Shown in pieces: positions 1-13,382 of a DNA stretch of 64,000 nt (position 1 is its first letter; each line of letters opens with the position of its first letter). This DNA is from Labia minor (lineage: Eukaryota; Arthropoda; Insecta; Dermaptera; Spongiphoridae), in contig OY720346.1 of assembly GCA_963082975.1 (NCBI GenBank), positions 52,031,759 through 52,095,758 of the forward strand. The letters run 5' to 3'. The notes below the pieces were generated by a model. That model was not told where the DNA came from. It made no database searches and was given only the letters and a program-made list of their open reading frames with translations. A program made the translations under genes and the position numbers.

Positions 1-424
1 AATAAAAACAAAACGAAAATGAATTCTCTTATCAAATAAAAAATAAAAAAAGGTTCTAAATTATATTTAAAATATATCCATTTTTGTATTTTGATTATCA
101 ATTATATTAATTGAATAGGCATAATTGAATTATTTTTTATTTAAATAACTATTAAATAAATAATTAATTAGATCTGGTTTTTTTTGTATTATTTTAATGT
201 TTGGAATGCAAATATACAAGGCGTTCACACATTAAGTTCTAAAGTATTACTATCTCCTAAATTAAAAGAAAGAAATGATTAAATTAGCACACAATTATTA
301 TTTATTGAATTAAAAAAACAATTTTCTAGCGCGGATTTGTAAAAAAAATTAATAAATAAATTAAATATAATATAGAAGAAGCTGAAATTTGTTTAAATGC
401 ATTTAAGAAAGAATATAATAAAGA

Positions 425-672
425 TTAAATGTGCCACTCAGAAGCCAAACCGATTAACTCCAATTTTTAAAATTTTGCTAGTAATGTAATGTAATGTAAT
501 CTGCAACATATGAAGTGAATAAGGAACTTGATAATCTTAATATTGCAATGCAATATACATTTTTCTGTAATCCATAACCCTGAATTTTCTAATAGCTGTC
601 AACTTTGGGTTTCATTTTCTCAGTTTCAATAAATGTGGAGTTAATCGCATTGACTTCTGAGTGGCACATTAA
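425..672. repeat. MITE with ~34-bp terminal inverted repeats, possible TTAA target
   Basis: The left end reads TGTGCCACTCAGAAG and its inverted copy ends near 668. The inverted match extends about 34 bp with a few mismatches. TTAA is present at both outer edges (425-428 and 669-672), which would suit a piggyBac-type target site, but the two ends are offset by one base. There is no coding capacity inside. Confidence 0.6.
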
Positions 673-988
673 TAAAATGTAATTTAAATTTGAGATTTTG
701 AAATTTTTATAAAAGGAAAAACTGAAGAGTAATAAAGACAATATTTATTAAAATATAATATATTAGTGAAATAGTAAACTATAAATAATCTTGATATATT
801 CAAAGTGAATGAATGCTTGAGTTATATTTAATTTTAAATATTAAAATGAATCCCTGATAAACCAAATCCATATGGTCATATAGGAAAACATCAAATTGTT
901 CATATATTATTACTATTAAGAGCATTCGGACATTTCCAGAATATGGTGAAGGTAGCAAGATATTGTAGATAAGATGAAATCAATATAC

Positions 989-1174
989 CAGTGTTTCCCA
1001 ATGTGGGGCCCACGCCCCACAGGGAGGAATTTGATTGTAAAGGGGGGCAATTCGAAAATGGATTCGACACGAGTCTAACCTTTTTAATATTAAAAATTAT
1101 GTATAATTTAAAAAGGGGGGCATAAGAATTTTAGAAGGGGTTAGGTATGGCACAAAAAACGTTGGGAAACACTG
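989..1174. mobile_element. hAT-type MITE, 186 bp
   Basis: It starts CAGTGTTTCCCAATGTGGGG and ends as the inverted form GGGAAACACTG, the terminal pattern shared with the intact hAT at 42966-46293 and the other small elements listed here. No clear 8-bp target duplication is visible, so it is older or its edges are altered. It is non-coding. Confidence 0.6.
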
Positions 1175-1544
1175 ATGCTACCTACTTACTTACTATATTT
1201 TCTAAACCAGGTCTAGCCAAAGTTGCTTAGTAATGTCTTTATATTCAGAGGAGAAGGAAGGAGGGAGGGAGAAAATGATTCGGTGGATAAATATATTCAC
1301 ATATTTTAAGGGATCAAAGTATCATTTATCTAGAAACACATGAATCTCATTTTCTAATAAGAAAGCTAATAGAAACAGTTGCCAAAAAAATACCAGGAAA
1401 TGAAAATCTCAAAGTTTGATACAATGCATCAATGTAATTAAATTTAAGGAAAATGTACGAAAATAAAAATTTCTGTAGTGTTTACATTATTAGATAAATC
1501 ATAATCAAATAGAATAAATGAAAAAAAATATTCTTGAGATGGTA

Positions 1545-1840
1545 AATAGAATAAGACGCATCTATCTATCCTTCTCTGTGGCTCTATGGAACTCGAAAGT
1601 TCTTGGACGCAGCAACCACATTTTTCCAAGTGTCCTTATCCTGAGCTACACCCATCCAACTCCTATTTTCTTCCATCTCTCTCACGTCCCTTCCTACATT
1701 ATCGACCCACCGCGTCTTTGATCTTCCAACCGGACGTTTCCCAATCGGTTTACCCACCAATATATTTTTCACTATTTTTTCTTCTTCCATTCTAGCCACA
1801 CGTCCAGCCCATCGCAGTCTTCTCGATTTTATAACCCTAA
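1545..1840 (-). pseudogene. LINE reverse-transcriptase ORF, 3'-terminal fragment
   Basis: The minus-strand translation contains a GKRPVGRSKTRW-type block followed by D-x-W and a short tail ending NFRVP. This is the C-terminal end commonly seen in insect LINE (endonuclease/reverse transcriptase) ORF2 proteins, and the frame is open for about 70 residues. The fragment ends in a TCTATCTATC-like tail. Related pieces occur at 8617-8735, 11280-11410 and 50535-50950. The catalytic RT domain is absent, so this is a 5'-truncated dead copy. Confidence 0.65.
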
Positions 1841-1850
1841 CTCAGTGATT

Positions 1851-1955
1851 CTCAACCTCGGCACACTTTTAACGGTTTAAAAATTTGGCGGCACACAAAG
1901 AAAAAGATAAGTGTAAAAGTTTACCATATTGAAAAAATATGGACAAAAGTTGTGC
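1851..1955. mobile_element. Truncated hAT-type MITE
   Basis: It begins CAGTGATTCTCAACCTCGG and matches, in opposite orientation, the right part of the intact MITE at 8744-8973 (shared GGCACACTTTTA and GGCACACAAAGAAA blocks). The second terminus is missing. Confidence 0.5.
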
Positions 1956-3044
1956 TAGAATCTAAAGCATATAACTATATAGTTGGTTAATATCCAAATG
2001 AATTTTGAACAGGGAGTGAAGGTAATTAAAAACAGAAAGTGAAGAATCAGTTGGTCAGGTTACAATAAAAATTCTAACAAAACTTTAGTATTTAATTTGA
2101 AAATTAAAATATTTATGATTTTTTATTAATTAATCAAAAATGGACCTCAAACTTGATTCACTCTTACTAATTTAAACTAAATTCCATTTTAAGCTATCTA
2201 TTTCTTTATATACTTATAATTATATATTATAATTATTTTTATTAAGAGTTATATAAATTCTGAAAGAGAAAGATGAAGAGTTTTATATCATAATTCTATG
2301 TATATTAATTATTATGACTTTTATTCTTATTCTTATGTTTATATATATATATTTATCTATATGGTATTTAGAAAAATTTTACAAACTACATTACTTTCAT
2401 AGGAATTTATAAAAATTGTACTAGAGATCTCTTTATAGTACTTCTAAATAGAGTGAAAATAAAAAATTTTTATAACAAATAACAAGATTGAATCAGAAAA
2501 TGATCACTTGAATATACAATAAAATTATGAGTTATTATTCAAGCAGAAATCAGCTAAAAGAATTTATTAGAGAAAATTAGAATTGGCCACGTTATTTATA
2601 ATACTGAAAAGTATATCTAATTCAATTTATGAAATCAAAAACATGTGAAAGAATTGATTAGAATAGTTATATTTTAAAACAATTATTAAAATCAAGTAAT
2701 GATTTAAAAAGATTTTATTAATTTAAACAGTTGGTTTAATGAATTTGGTTGTCAAATTTTAAGCAAACATCTAAATATTTAATAAGCTGTTTGACATTCA
2801 TATATGTATAGTTATACTTATTATAATGTATTTTGTGTAGGTATATATATATATATATCGAAATAAATACATTAAATAGCGAATTTAAATATCATTTTTG
2901 TTCTATTTATTATTTTTAAAATGAAGATTTTCAAATAAATATCATTTAATTCTATTAATAAAAAAAATAATCAAATTATTTATTATATATTTATATCATT
3001 ATTTTCCCATATTATCTTTGAAATAAAAATTCAACGTGTATTAA

Positions 3045-3905
3045 AAGGTAAACTGAGGGATATGACGGGTTTTATTTTTCCTGAAAACTATGCCTTTTGG
3101 CGCGGGAAAGGCATTGGGACGATAGTAGTCACCTGCGGGACCAGAAGAAGCGTGTGTGTGTGTCTGCCTTATTTATAAACCAACCATTGTGTAAGAACGA
3201 TTTGTTTTGTCCGTCATCAAGAAGGTTAACACAAGATAAATTTCATATTTATTTCAAATGCTCATAATTTGTTTTCTTTTGAAATTTTTGTAAGTATAAT
3301 GTATTCTAGGTTTTAATCATCTATTAAATTTCACACCTTATTATTTACTATTTGCAAGTTTTTATCTAAAATTGTGTAGAAAGCGATGTATGATGCATTG
3401 TGGGTGCGAGGGATATTGCGCGAGTGTTAGATGACGGCGTAAAGGTGAACGCCATCAAACTAAACGGGAAGTTGTAGAAGCGGCACGTACGTGGCGATAT
3501 ACTTTTTTATGATTGATCCGTGGTTTTGGGGAAACCCAAACAATTTTGTATAACCAAACTTGTGTAAATATATCATTTAAGTTATGTACTCTTTTAATTT
3601 TTAAAACCTACCTCATTAAATATTTAAACATTTCAACTTTATAAGTTTTTATTTTGGTTTTACAAGTAATTTCCCAAAAGCAATATCCCTTACACGGGTT
3701 TTGCAATATCTTCATCCCTGTTAGGGACATTACTGAAAAGTTGACTTTTATTTTTGTAAATTTTAGTAATTTTTATTTTAAGAATGAAACTGTAAGTTTT
3801 TCTATGATTACCATAGGTACCATTAATACAAATAATCATGTCACCATAGGTATTAGTGTTTGAGATTTGGCAAAAACCCGAATTGTGTGTTATATCCCTT
3901 TTATT
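3045..3905. repeat. 0.8-kb repeat element, copy 1
   Basis: Homologous along its whole length to the reverse complement of 53345-54153. Shared landmarks include TTACTATTTGCAAGT, CAACTTTATAA and GAGATTTGGC. It is richer in G+C than the surroundings, especially 3060-3200 and 3400-3500. The better-preserved copy has terminal inverted repeats; in this copy they are eroded. I saw no protein. Confidence 0.6.
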
Positions 3906-4830
3906 TTAAAATGAAAGAAATAGTAATAAATTGTTAATTAATTATTAAAATATAAAATAAATAATTAATAAAAATAATATTAATATGTATAATAATAATA
4001 TTAAAAATAAATATTATCCATCTAAATGGGTATGAATGTATGTGTGATATTTTAAAAAAATACTTTATGGTATAATTTCTTAAGAAAATAACACTTTCTA
4101 AAGACGTCATTAAAAATTCCATACTATGTGAAAAGAAAAATAATATTAAAACATCCACAGATGAAAATATTTATCTCTTTTACTTTTCAAATTCCAATTC
4201 TCTTCTTTTATAAATATAAAATAGAAATTTAATTATTTTTTTTAACCTACATGTTCTTATTTTAGAAATTGAATTTCATAAATTATAATTTTATGAAAAT
4301 GTTATCTCCAAATTTTAAGTTTTGTGAACTGAGTAAAATTTAAACCCTCATGTTTATTATAGCAGATTATAATTTTATATAATTAATATTTATTATGTAT
4401 ATAAATATATTCATGAATAATAGTATTGCTAGAATAATAACCTCAAGAAAAATCAAATTATTAATTTATCTTTAATTAATAATATAAATATTCAAAATAA
4501 TGGTTTGCCCGAAAGACTAACCGATAACTAATCGAATGAAAGAAAAATTAAAAATAATTTAGGAGAGAAAGTTCTTTGAACCCGGAATATCTCGTATATA
4601 ATTTATTCAGAAATAATCTATAACGATGAAAGGGATTAATTGTTTTCTGGTTTTAACACTGGTTATTAGATGAATGATTTCAATAAAAGGGTGCATAAAA
4701 AATGAATAAGAGAGTTAAATAAATAAATCCTATCAATAAGAACTTGAATTAAAATATTAACCCTTTTTTTATTGTTTACTTTTCAATCCTAAAATAGTAA
4801 TGGAGTTATAAAATATTAGATCAAAAACTT

Positions 4831-4906
4831 TAAGGGAATTTTATAAATAAAACCACATATAATATATAATTTTAATATATGTGGTTTTATTTACCAAATT
4901 CCCTTA
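4831..4906. repeat. 76-bp hairpin element with 31-bp arms
   Basis: The two arms, starting TAAGGGAATTT on each strand, are inverted copies with only a couple of mismatches around a short AT spacer. It would fold into a long hairpin and is probably a minimal foldback/MITE relic. Confidence 0.6.
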
Positions 4907-5034
4907 TCAATAAACATAACCACCAAAGCTTTAATAATTTAAGATCAAAAATTATAAATTATCTGATATACAGATTTTGAAATAAATGTTATATAGGTAT
5001 ATTATAGAGCAGAGGTGGAAAAGCTCTTTGATAG

Positions 5035-5450
5035 TCGGAGCCACTTTTTAAGGATAACGCCTATCAAGTCGGTTATATTAATTAGATGTCCTATGATCAG
5101 TAGAACGGGTCCTATCAACCTTTACCTTGATTTTCTTGATCGGAGGCGCTACTTTTTATAAAGTAGCTTCCCAATTTTGATACCCTAGTCTGGGTCTCAT
5201 TGTTGGAAGCACTTTTCAGTAATTCTTTCAGATTCTGCTTAATTAATACTGATCGGTGTTTGAATTTCACGAATTTTAAAGTGGAAGAAAATGATTCATA
5301 TAAGTACGAATATGTTATTACGAATATTGAAATAAATCGGCAAGCAGTCAGACGATTTTTAAAATATAATAAATCAAAAATGAAAAGGGAACTTCGGTAC
5401 ATTTATCACAAATAATCCTTAAAGAACCGCAGGTTGACCACCCCTGATTA
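5035..5450. repeat. Interspersed repeat shared with 29640-30195
   Basis: Contains GATAACGCCTATC, CTATGATCAGTAGAACGGG and CTTTACCTTGATTTTCTTGA, which recur inverted at 29700-30190 (there interrupted by a MITE). No coding potential was recognised. Short open frames across it look accidental. Confidence 0.5.
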
Positions 5451-6594
5451 GGAGTTAGTAATCATAAAGAAAAATTTGCATTCATTCATATTGATTAGAG
5501 ATAGGAAGTGATTGTATAAGGTTGTTCAATTAGGTCTGATCGATATTGCAATAAAACTGCTCTGCGTGAGGTATTTTATTTGAAAAGTCCTTGTATGCCA
5601 TTATGGAATTGTTGAGTATAATATTGTACCAATGTCAGTCGTCGCTTCTCTGATGGTATAATTTTTAATGATTTTGTCGTATAGATTGGGATGAATTTGA
5701 GCGATGACCTGAGTTATGTTGACTATAAAGAGCATCGGTCAATTATAGATTATTGGCATTGACCTGTCATTTCTGTAAGAAAGCCCTTTAAACAAAAATC
5801 TATCGGCCTATCTTGAACTCACGTCACCGTTGTTGAGAGATAATTGTACCTTATAATCATTGGTGAAGATGGTCTACGGTATGGTATATTCCTCCATTTA
5901 GGTAAAAACAAATTGATTATCATCATTCTATAGTTCTCCCTAATTGATGGTATCATCAAAATTGTTTTCGAAAAAATAAAGACCAAGAACGCTGCCCACC
6001 CAAATTCCGCCTCAAATAGTAACTTTTTGGTGGTGGGTTGGTGTCGTGCTTCTTTGTTCAAATCTCTTAAAATGTGATTTGTCTATAAAAAAATTGGTTT
6101 TGTATAAACCAAAAAAATTAATAATTAAATTGATTAATCAATATTTTAAATATTTTAAATCAATTGTATTTGTAAATTTTGATTAGATTTTCGTATATCC
6201 TATGACCATCATTTTAAAACATTTAACCTACTTTTATATCAATTTATTCGTAAAAAAATATTCATTAATATGATAATAGTATTTAACGTAATTTAATACA
6301 TAAATTCAACTGTCAACGGTGAGAGTTTTCTACTCTATCGTTTTAACTAATCACTAATCTAAATATACAATGGTTTTAGCAAAAAAAAAAGAAAATTGAA
6401 CATAATTTGTAAATTATTTAGGTCAAAATAAGAATATATAGGAAAAAAGGTCAAATATTATTTAGATCAAGCATGCCAAACACGCAATTAACATCTTTTG
6501 AAAAAAAAATTAATTATTTTAAAATATTTTAGTTGAAGCATGTAGTAAACATTTTGTATTTCTATAATTATTAATTTTTATACATAGTTGTTAA

Positions 6595-6746
6595 CAGAGC
6601 CTGCTCTAAAGGGCGGCAAATTGAGTATTTGTTCGGGGCGGCAAATCTGAAGGACGGCATTTTGGTTGTGAATGAATTAAATTTTATGAATAAATTATAT
6701 AATTTATTCTATTGCCCGGAGCGTCGGAAATACTAGAGTGGGCAGT
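6595..6746. mobile_element. Small hAT-type MITE, 152 bp
   Basis: Flanked by an 8-bp direct duplication GTTGTTAA (6587-6594 and 6747-6754). The left end CAGAGCCTGCTCTAA and the inverted right end share an imperfect inverted repeat. An 8-bp target duplication is characteristic of hAT elements. It is non-coding. Confidence 0.6.
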
Positions 6747-7462
6747 GTTGTTAAAATATAAATTGACAATAAAAAAAATGACTATATAGATATGTGTAAT
6801 GAGTAATAATATGATTTACAATACAATGAGCATTACAGTTTAATACAACGGTGTCCAAACCTTTTGTTTCTATATATTCCTATATATTGTATATATATAA
6901 GGAAATTCGTAATATTAAAAATCGGAACGGGAATAAAAATATCCATTAGGCGCTTCCAAAAGATAAATAGAACAGTTTTTGTTAATTAATAATGAATAAT
7001 TTGATATACTTAAAATAAAACAGGAAAAATAATAAATCCATTTATTTTGTATTATTGATTGAACCAAATTTCACGTGACGGAAAAAAAGGAATAAATATT
7101 AATTATTATAAAAATTATTTGTATTTTTCTGTATTATAAAATAAAAATTAATTTATAAATACATTTTCGGGCAATATTGATACTCGCCTTGATTTGGACA
7201 GCCTTGGCCTAATAAATATCTCCATATCTACATAATACATAAGATAATCAGTCTAATTATCGTAGTTTAAAAAATTTTAGAACATGTGAGTTTGACTTAC
7301 ATGACAACAATGAATTACTAATATATTTTTCATATATTTTATTCATATTATTCTAAATTACTATATATGAGTACATAAATAAGTTATTGTATTCCTCTTA
7401 ATTTTTATTGTAGAATATCATTATTTGAATTAAAAATATTATTTTAGTGGTTCAGTTTAAGG

Positions 7463-7727
7463 CAGAGGTTCCCAAACTTTTTCGGTATATTTTTCCCATA
7501 ATACATCGGATTTTTTCCGCGGCTCCCTTAATTAGGGTGACCATATTTCGAAAGCACCAAACCTGGACAAACGGTTTATCTTTTTTTTAGAGACAAATTG
7601 AAAAAATTTTAAAAATAATCGAAAATGTTCAAAAGTTTCCCCACAAAATCATCTTACCTTTTTTTTTAGAACCAAAAAATTTCAAGTATTAGGAAATTTT
7701 TCGCGGCTCACAGTTTGGGAATCACTG
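7463..7727. mobile_element. hAT-type MITE, 265 bp
   Basis: Starts CAGAGGTTCCCAAACTTT and ends with its inverse TTTGGGAATCACTG. The flanks GTTTAAGG and GTTTAGGG are a 7-of-8 target duplication. It is non-coding. Confidence 0.75.
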
Positions 7728-8616
7728 GTTTAGGGGATAGTATGTTCAATTAATGTTGATCTCATTAATGACTTTGACTGAGTTTTAAATGTTAAAAATT
7801 TAGTAGACATCTTCTAATTTTATAAATTCTAATGAAAAATGATAGAAATATAAATTTAGTCGAACAATTATTATTTCAAATTATATTTTTTTTAATTTTA
7901 TTGGTTTTTGCCCATTTTATTCTAGTCTACATCTTTATTTGAAATTAATTATTAATTATTAATTGCTAAATCTAATTAAATTTAGCGAGGTTCGTTTCCT
8001 CGATCAAGTTCGGCAGACCAGAGACCGGAAGGCTACCCTCCTGATCAAATCAGTTATATCATCAAGTTACTTAGGAAAAATGTAAAAAATTGCTTTTACA
8101 AGTGAACTATTTTAAATTAACTATTTTCAAAAAAAAAAATCCATTAATTAAAAAATAATTAAATGGGAGAAAATGAAATTCTATTCGAATTCTGTTATTT
8201 TTTGAACTTTCCAGTAAATTATTCAATAGTAATATTATATGAAATAATATTTATTTATTTATTAAATCTGCTCAAGTCAATAGTCGAAAAGAAAAAAAAA
8301 GAAGAAAGAGAAATTATTTTATTTAATGGAATTCCTATTTATGCAATTGAATTCATTGTTTTTTTTTTATTCTTTTGTGATTTTTATTGATTCCTTGAAG
8401 AAAAGAAAATTAGATTTATGCAAAACACGAGGGAGAAGATAAAGAGAGAAGTCAGAGATAGGAAAGAGAAATAAAAGGAATCCACTATCAATTTCGTGTA
8501 GAAATCAATTTAAATAAATTATTTGTAAAATTTAGTTAATGATAAAATGTTTTTAATTTAATTCTTGAATTAAAATTATTGAATAAATTACATACTCTTC
8601 ATTAAAAAATTCTGGA

Positions 8617-8735
8617 TCAATCTATATCTATCTCTGTGGCTCTACGGAACTCAAAAGTTCTTGAACTCATCCACATTCCAACCTGAGCTACACCCATCCA
8701 TCTCCTATAGGATAGAATAGGACTCCAATACGATT
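8617..8735 (-). pseudogene. LINE 3'-end remnant
   Basis: Minus-strand traces WMGVAQ and FEFRRATE match the LINE tail at 1545-1840. The TCTATCTCTGTGGCTCTACGG block is shared with that copy. It is too short to encode anything and is cut off by the MITE at 8744. Confidence 0.45.
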
Positions 8736-8743
8736 CTTTAGGG

Positions 8744-8973
8744 CAGTGATACTCAACCATAGCCGTGAGATATTCAAAAATTTGCCGCCAAATTATTACT
8801 ATTATTATTAAGAGGCTCTTAAACATTTCCGACTTTTTTTTCAATTTGGTTCAAAAAAAAGGTAAACCGTTTTTGGGACCACTTTTTTTCAATATGGAAA
8901 ACTTTCTTTGTGTGCCACCAAATATTTAAACCGATAAAAGTGTGCCGCGGTAAAAAAAGGTTGAGAATCACTG
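8744..8973. mobile_element. hAT-type MITE with perfect 8-bp target duplication
   Basis: Begins CAGTGATACTCAACC and ends GGTTGAGAATCACTG. It is flanked on both sides by CTTTAGGG (8736-8743, 8974-8981). Non-coding, and inserted next to the LINE tail at 8617-8735. Confidence 0.8.
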
Positions 8974-9388
8974 CTTTAGGGTTTGGGACACACTTTCTCA
9001 ATTGAAGGCGAGGAAAATTTATTAAACCTGAAAATAATCCGGAAATAATTTCTTATAATATATATATAGAAAAGATATTCCGTATCTAAATGAAAAAACA
9101 TTATTATTATATAAAGTAAGGTGGGACAAGCTCACGGGGCAAAGATCCGAAAACTCATTTTAAAAATAATGGTATTCATCTGAATATGACTTAAGTGCAA
9201 ATGTTTCAGTTGGAGATTCTATTTGGTATGATTCGTCTGATTTTGAAAATTCTGGATAAACTGTTTCTTCTAAAAGGCTGATCAATGAATATTGCTGTGA
9301 AATATGAAAATAAATTGTTTCTCGGCGTTGTTATTGAACTCTAAGACACAAGCTACCGGATCTTCAATGGCGAAAAATCTCCACTTGT

Positions 9389-9760
9389 CTATCTCGCAAA
9401 ATTGGATTGGAATAATTAACATATATTTTATTTAAATTAAATTATAAATTAAAATTAAGAAATAATATTGAATACGCGTGTTTGACTCTTTGTTGATGGC
9501 ACCACGTCACTTGCCGGCGCGTGATTGGCAGTCAACGTGTTAAAAAATTAATTTCTGTATTTACAGCGATTCAATCAAGCTAAAAATCTATATATAGCAG
9601 TTTGATACAATTTTTAATCATGTGAAAAACTATCAAACATATATCTTTATTTTTTCGGTCAGTTTAGAGGAGAAAAAAAGAAAATGTGGTAGGTAATTAC
9701 CGTCTTCCGAATGAACAACATCAAAAACATCTCAAAAGTTGATAGAAAACTACGAAGTTT
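9389..9760 (+). repeat. CTATCTCGC repeat family, copy A (3'-truncated)
   Basis: Starts CTATCTCGCAAAATTGGA and carries the family landmarks GGCACCACGTCAC, GCGATTCAATCAAGC and GTTGATAGAAAACTACGAA. The right end, with the inverted GCGAGATAG, is missing. This is the most divergent of the five copies. Confidence 0.65.
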
Positions 9761-10534
9761 GAATAATCTTAAAAGTATAAATAAGAATAAAATAAAAAAG
9801 AGACAAGGGATTGTTTAATTACATATAATTATAATAGAGGAGAAAAAAGGGGTTAATAATTAATAATTATTATCAAGGCAGGAAAATCCTTATTATTCTA
9901 TGAATTGTCTTCACCTATCAATTTTACTATTTCTACGTAACTATCAATGAGTATTTTAGTTGATATTCATCAGGTTTCTTCATCCATCTTATTCCAAGAC
10001 ATATATGAAAGCCCCCTTAAAAGCTATGAAAATTATCTAAACGTGTTCTTAGATACTTAAAAAACATCCGTTGCATTATAAAATTTGGATCTGATTCAAA
10101 TGACACTTGGGTATAAATAGGAAGAAGGTGGAAAAATAATTATTATGTTTTTTTTCTTTTAATATTAAAAAAAAACAAAAAAAAATACTAGTAAAAAAAT
10201 ATAAAATATTCTAGGAAAAAAGATTTTTGTTTAATTAAGTAATATTAATTAAATTAATTTTTTCATTGATATTAAAGAAAACATTAATTTCAATTTGAAT
10301 GGTTTCTATGTGTATGCTATTATTTGCTCTTTGCTGTTTTCAAAAAAATGCTCGAATGAGGAGGTCATTCCCGAAACTGAAGCCTATTTTGAAGCAATGG
10401 ATAAAGCATTCTATAAACATGGTATAGAAATGTTGGAAAGATTGTATCACTCTAAAAGGAGATTAAATTGATAAATAAAAATGATTTTTGAAAAAAAAAA
10501 TGTTGCTTTCGTTGTTAGTCTCGGGACTTATTGA

Positions 10535-11195
10535 ACGATGTGTTATATATATATTTGTATTTTTTAAATATTAAACCGCTCGAAGGATTTTTTTGAAATT
10601 CAAACCATACATAATTTTTATAAAAAAAAATTGATCTGAATTGGTTTCAGCGTAGGAAGAATCATCTTTATTAGTTTTTTCTTAATTTAAAAAAGGGAAT
10701 TTAAATGACTTCAGCAACTAAGTCAGACAGCGCTTCCTTAAATACAAAATATTAAAAATATTATAAATAAAACAAAAGTAAAAATATTTATATGTTATAT
10801 CCATATCTGATTTTCAGGGTATTAATACGTACTTTAAAGATATTTGAAATTTTTTAAGAATGTTTATTAGTTTTTTCTTAATTTAAAATAGGAAATTTAA
10901 ATGACATCAGCAACTACGTCAGAATTACTTCCTTAAATACAAAAAATATTAGAAATATAAATAAAATAAAATTATGAAATATATATTATGTTATATCTAC
11001 AGGCCATACTTTTTTTGTCTTTCAGTGCATTATTAAGAGCTGTATCTTTTGTGACTATTTTTTTTAATTTATGTTCTTTTAAATTATTTGAACGGCGGCT
11101 CGGTGAACCATGTATTAATATTACCAACCAAACCCGATAATAAGGAATAGTTTTTTTTAATGACTGAGCTCGGTGAACCAGGTACAGTACATATA
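10535..11195 (+). repeat. Helitron-like repeat, two partial copies in tandem
   Basis: Contains AAACCGCTCGAAGGA, then two passes of a CAGCAACTA(A/C)GTCAGA block followed by CTTCCTTAAATACAAA. It ends with two GGTGAACCA motifs around AATATTACCAACCAAAC. The same modules occur at 20866-21365 and 22096-22640 and, inverted, at 47850-48180 and 51165-51505. The Helitron label rests on the 5' TCTTATTATACTAGC seen in sister copies and a helicase remnant at 51001-51115. Confidence 0.45.
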
Positions 11196-11279
11196 AATAC
11201 AATTAAATAATAATTTAAAGAAACCAAATGAGTAACGAAAAGTGAGTAAACCAAGAATGTGGTTGTTGGGCAAAATAAA

Positions 11280-11410
11280 TGTGAGGGAGCAGGGAGGGAA
11301 TAGGAGTTGGATGCAGGAGGCTCTGAACAGGGACATTTGAAAGATGGATGATGAAGCTAAAAAAATTTTCCGAGTTCAGTATCACCGCAGAGGTAGATAG
11401 AAAAAAATTA
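11280..11410 (+). pseudogene. LINE 3'-end remnant, plus strand
   Basis: A plus-strand trace of RSWMQEALNRD, followed by a frame break, matches the LINE C-terminal block at 1545-1840 in the opposite orientation. It is short and decayed. Confidence 0.45.
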
Positions 11411-12261
11411 TTCAATGAAATTTAAAAACAAATTCATTTAAATTTCTAGAGTTTAAAATGGAATAAATAAAATTAAATAATACAAAAAAAAGGAAGTAAA
11501 TGTATTTTTTTTGTTTATTTATCTATTTTTTTGAAATAAGGAATAATGATGTTAAAATATATTGTATTATTGTATATACATAACTTGAAGATAATTTAAC
11601 TTATTTTGTAGGAAAAAAAAATTAAAATAATTATTCTATAATCGATAACTCATCGCTTTGTATTCATGATTCGTAATTTTTTGCCACTGGGTAGGTAGGT
11701 TTCTATCAATTGAAGTGGAGGCCAAAAGACCGGTTGTATATACAAAGCCAAGGACAATGGACGAAAGTTTTACATACGTAAGAAATTCTTTAAAAAAATA
11801 ATAATAAAATATATATGGAAATTGTAAAAATATATACTACCTACATGATGAGATTTAATTAATTAAGAAAACTTTTTATCCAGGAAGTGAGTCGAAAACA
11901 TTTAATAATTTTAAAAGGTCTCGTATGCAAACCAATTTTGTATATTTTTTATAATACAAAAGTTATTTTGTCCACAAATTTTAAAATTTTCTAATCGTAT
12001 TCAGTGTCATTAATCACAATATATATAAATAAGGCCTTTGAATAAGATAATAATACAATCCAAGGCTAGTATTCCTATATTCTAATTAAATTTATTAAAA
12101 ACAGATAGTGTAGTTGTGTAGTAAAATTTGTGAGTGTCATATGAATTCACTGATATATTAATTCCAAAAGTTTTCTCATGCCTTGTTTATGACCTTGGTG
12201 TCTTGACAAACTGATTTTTGAAAAGGGAAGTCCTTTTTAAATATTTTTTATATTATTTAGA

Positions 12262-12316
12262 GCAGCGGTCTTTAAACTTTTTGAAGTTTGTACCACATAA
12301 ACTTTCACCAATAAGT
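12262..12316. mobile_element. Single hAT-type terminus
   Basis: CAGCGGTCTTTAAACTTTTTG resembles the hAT ends in this window, but no matching opposite end was found. It abuts the mariner fragment at 12317. Confidence 0.35.
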
Positions 12317-12610
12317 TCAGTTACCACTAAAATAATTTCTGTAGATATCACTATCAACTAATAAGGTACCATCAGTGGTTTTCTCCGACTTTTTTATCCC
12401 TTCCAAAAAATAAGATTTGTCGGGGACATGAAAATAGATTTCATCGTTGGAGTCAAATCTCCTTCCGCCGAGACATTTTTCCAGGTTTGGAAACAAAAAA
12501 TAGTCACTTGTGACTAAATTCGGAGAATAGGGCGGATGAGGAAGCAAAATTCGTATCCCAATCCATGAATTTTCATGGAAATTTAGTTTTTCCATTTTCT
12601 TCTAAAATCA
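12317..12610 (-). pseudogene. Mariner transposase, C-terminal fragment
   Basis: The minus-strand reading gives LLPHPPYSPNLVTSDYFLF and then a FLEGIKKSEK tail. That is the end of a mariner DD34D transposase, including the third catalytic Asp in the SDYFLF block. The N-terminal helix-turn-helix and the first two Asp are absent. The same subfamily is represented at 29071-29523 and, as an N-terminal piece, at 54958-55200. It is not functional. Confidence 0.75.
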
Positions 12611-13382
12611 TGAGATAATCTGCTATTAATGAATGTCAAACAAAGTTCAAATTTCGACCGAAGTCAGCTTATAGTTCCCTGTTGACTAAAGCACAGTTGC
12701 CATTTCGTTTAAGAAACGGAAAATTCAAAAAACACTGACTTATTGATCTGTATATTGTACCTTGTATATTGTTACCACACTTAACTCTAGAGAACTGAAA
12801 AGAATTACCAAAAGACGGTCATATATATTATTTAGAGTATCTTTTGGCATTTTACTTTATATACCAAGGATATGAGATACAAAAAATTATTTAGAAAAAT
12901 ATTTGCAGAATAAACTACAAATAAATTTGAAGTTTAATAATTTAACGTTGCAGTTCAATATACGCGTATTAAAGAATAACCAATCTTAATATAAATATAA
13001 ATAAAATAATATTAGATTGATGATATCGTCATTTCTCTCAACATTCACTCCTTTTACACCCACACACGCACATAATACCATATAAATATTTATTTTTATT
13101 TCAATGTATTTTATTTATTTACCAATTTGATTCATTTTTAAAGAACACATAATATTTTGTCTTGCTATGTAATCAGAATGGTCATAAATTTTACAGAGGA
13201 TTATCAACAAACAAATAAAAAACCGAATAAGAAAGCTTGAAGAATAAATATTTAGAAATGATCCGTCTTTTTGAGGTAATAAGGAATTTGAATTCTAAAC
13301 AAACTAAAGTAAAATATAATTTTTTTCTTTTTTCTTCTTTCCAAAATTTAACATTTTTTATTTTCTAGATAACCCACACCTT

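Noticed and set aside
5115..5415. Overlapping 95- and 71-codon frames
   Set aside because: They lie in an interspersed repeat also present at 29640-30195, where the frames are not kept.
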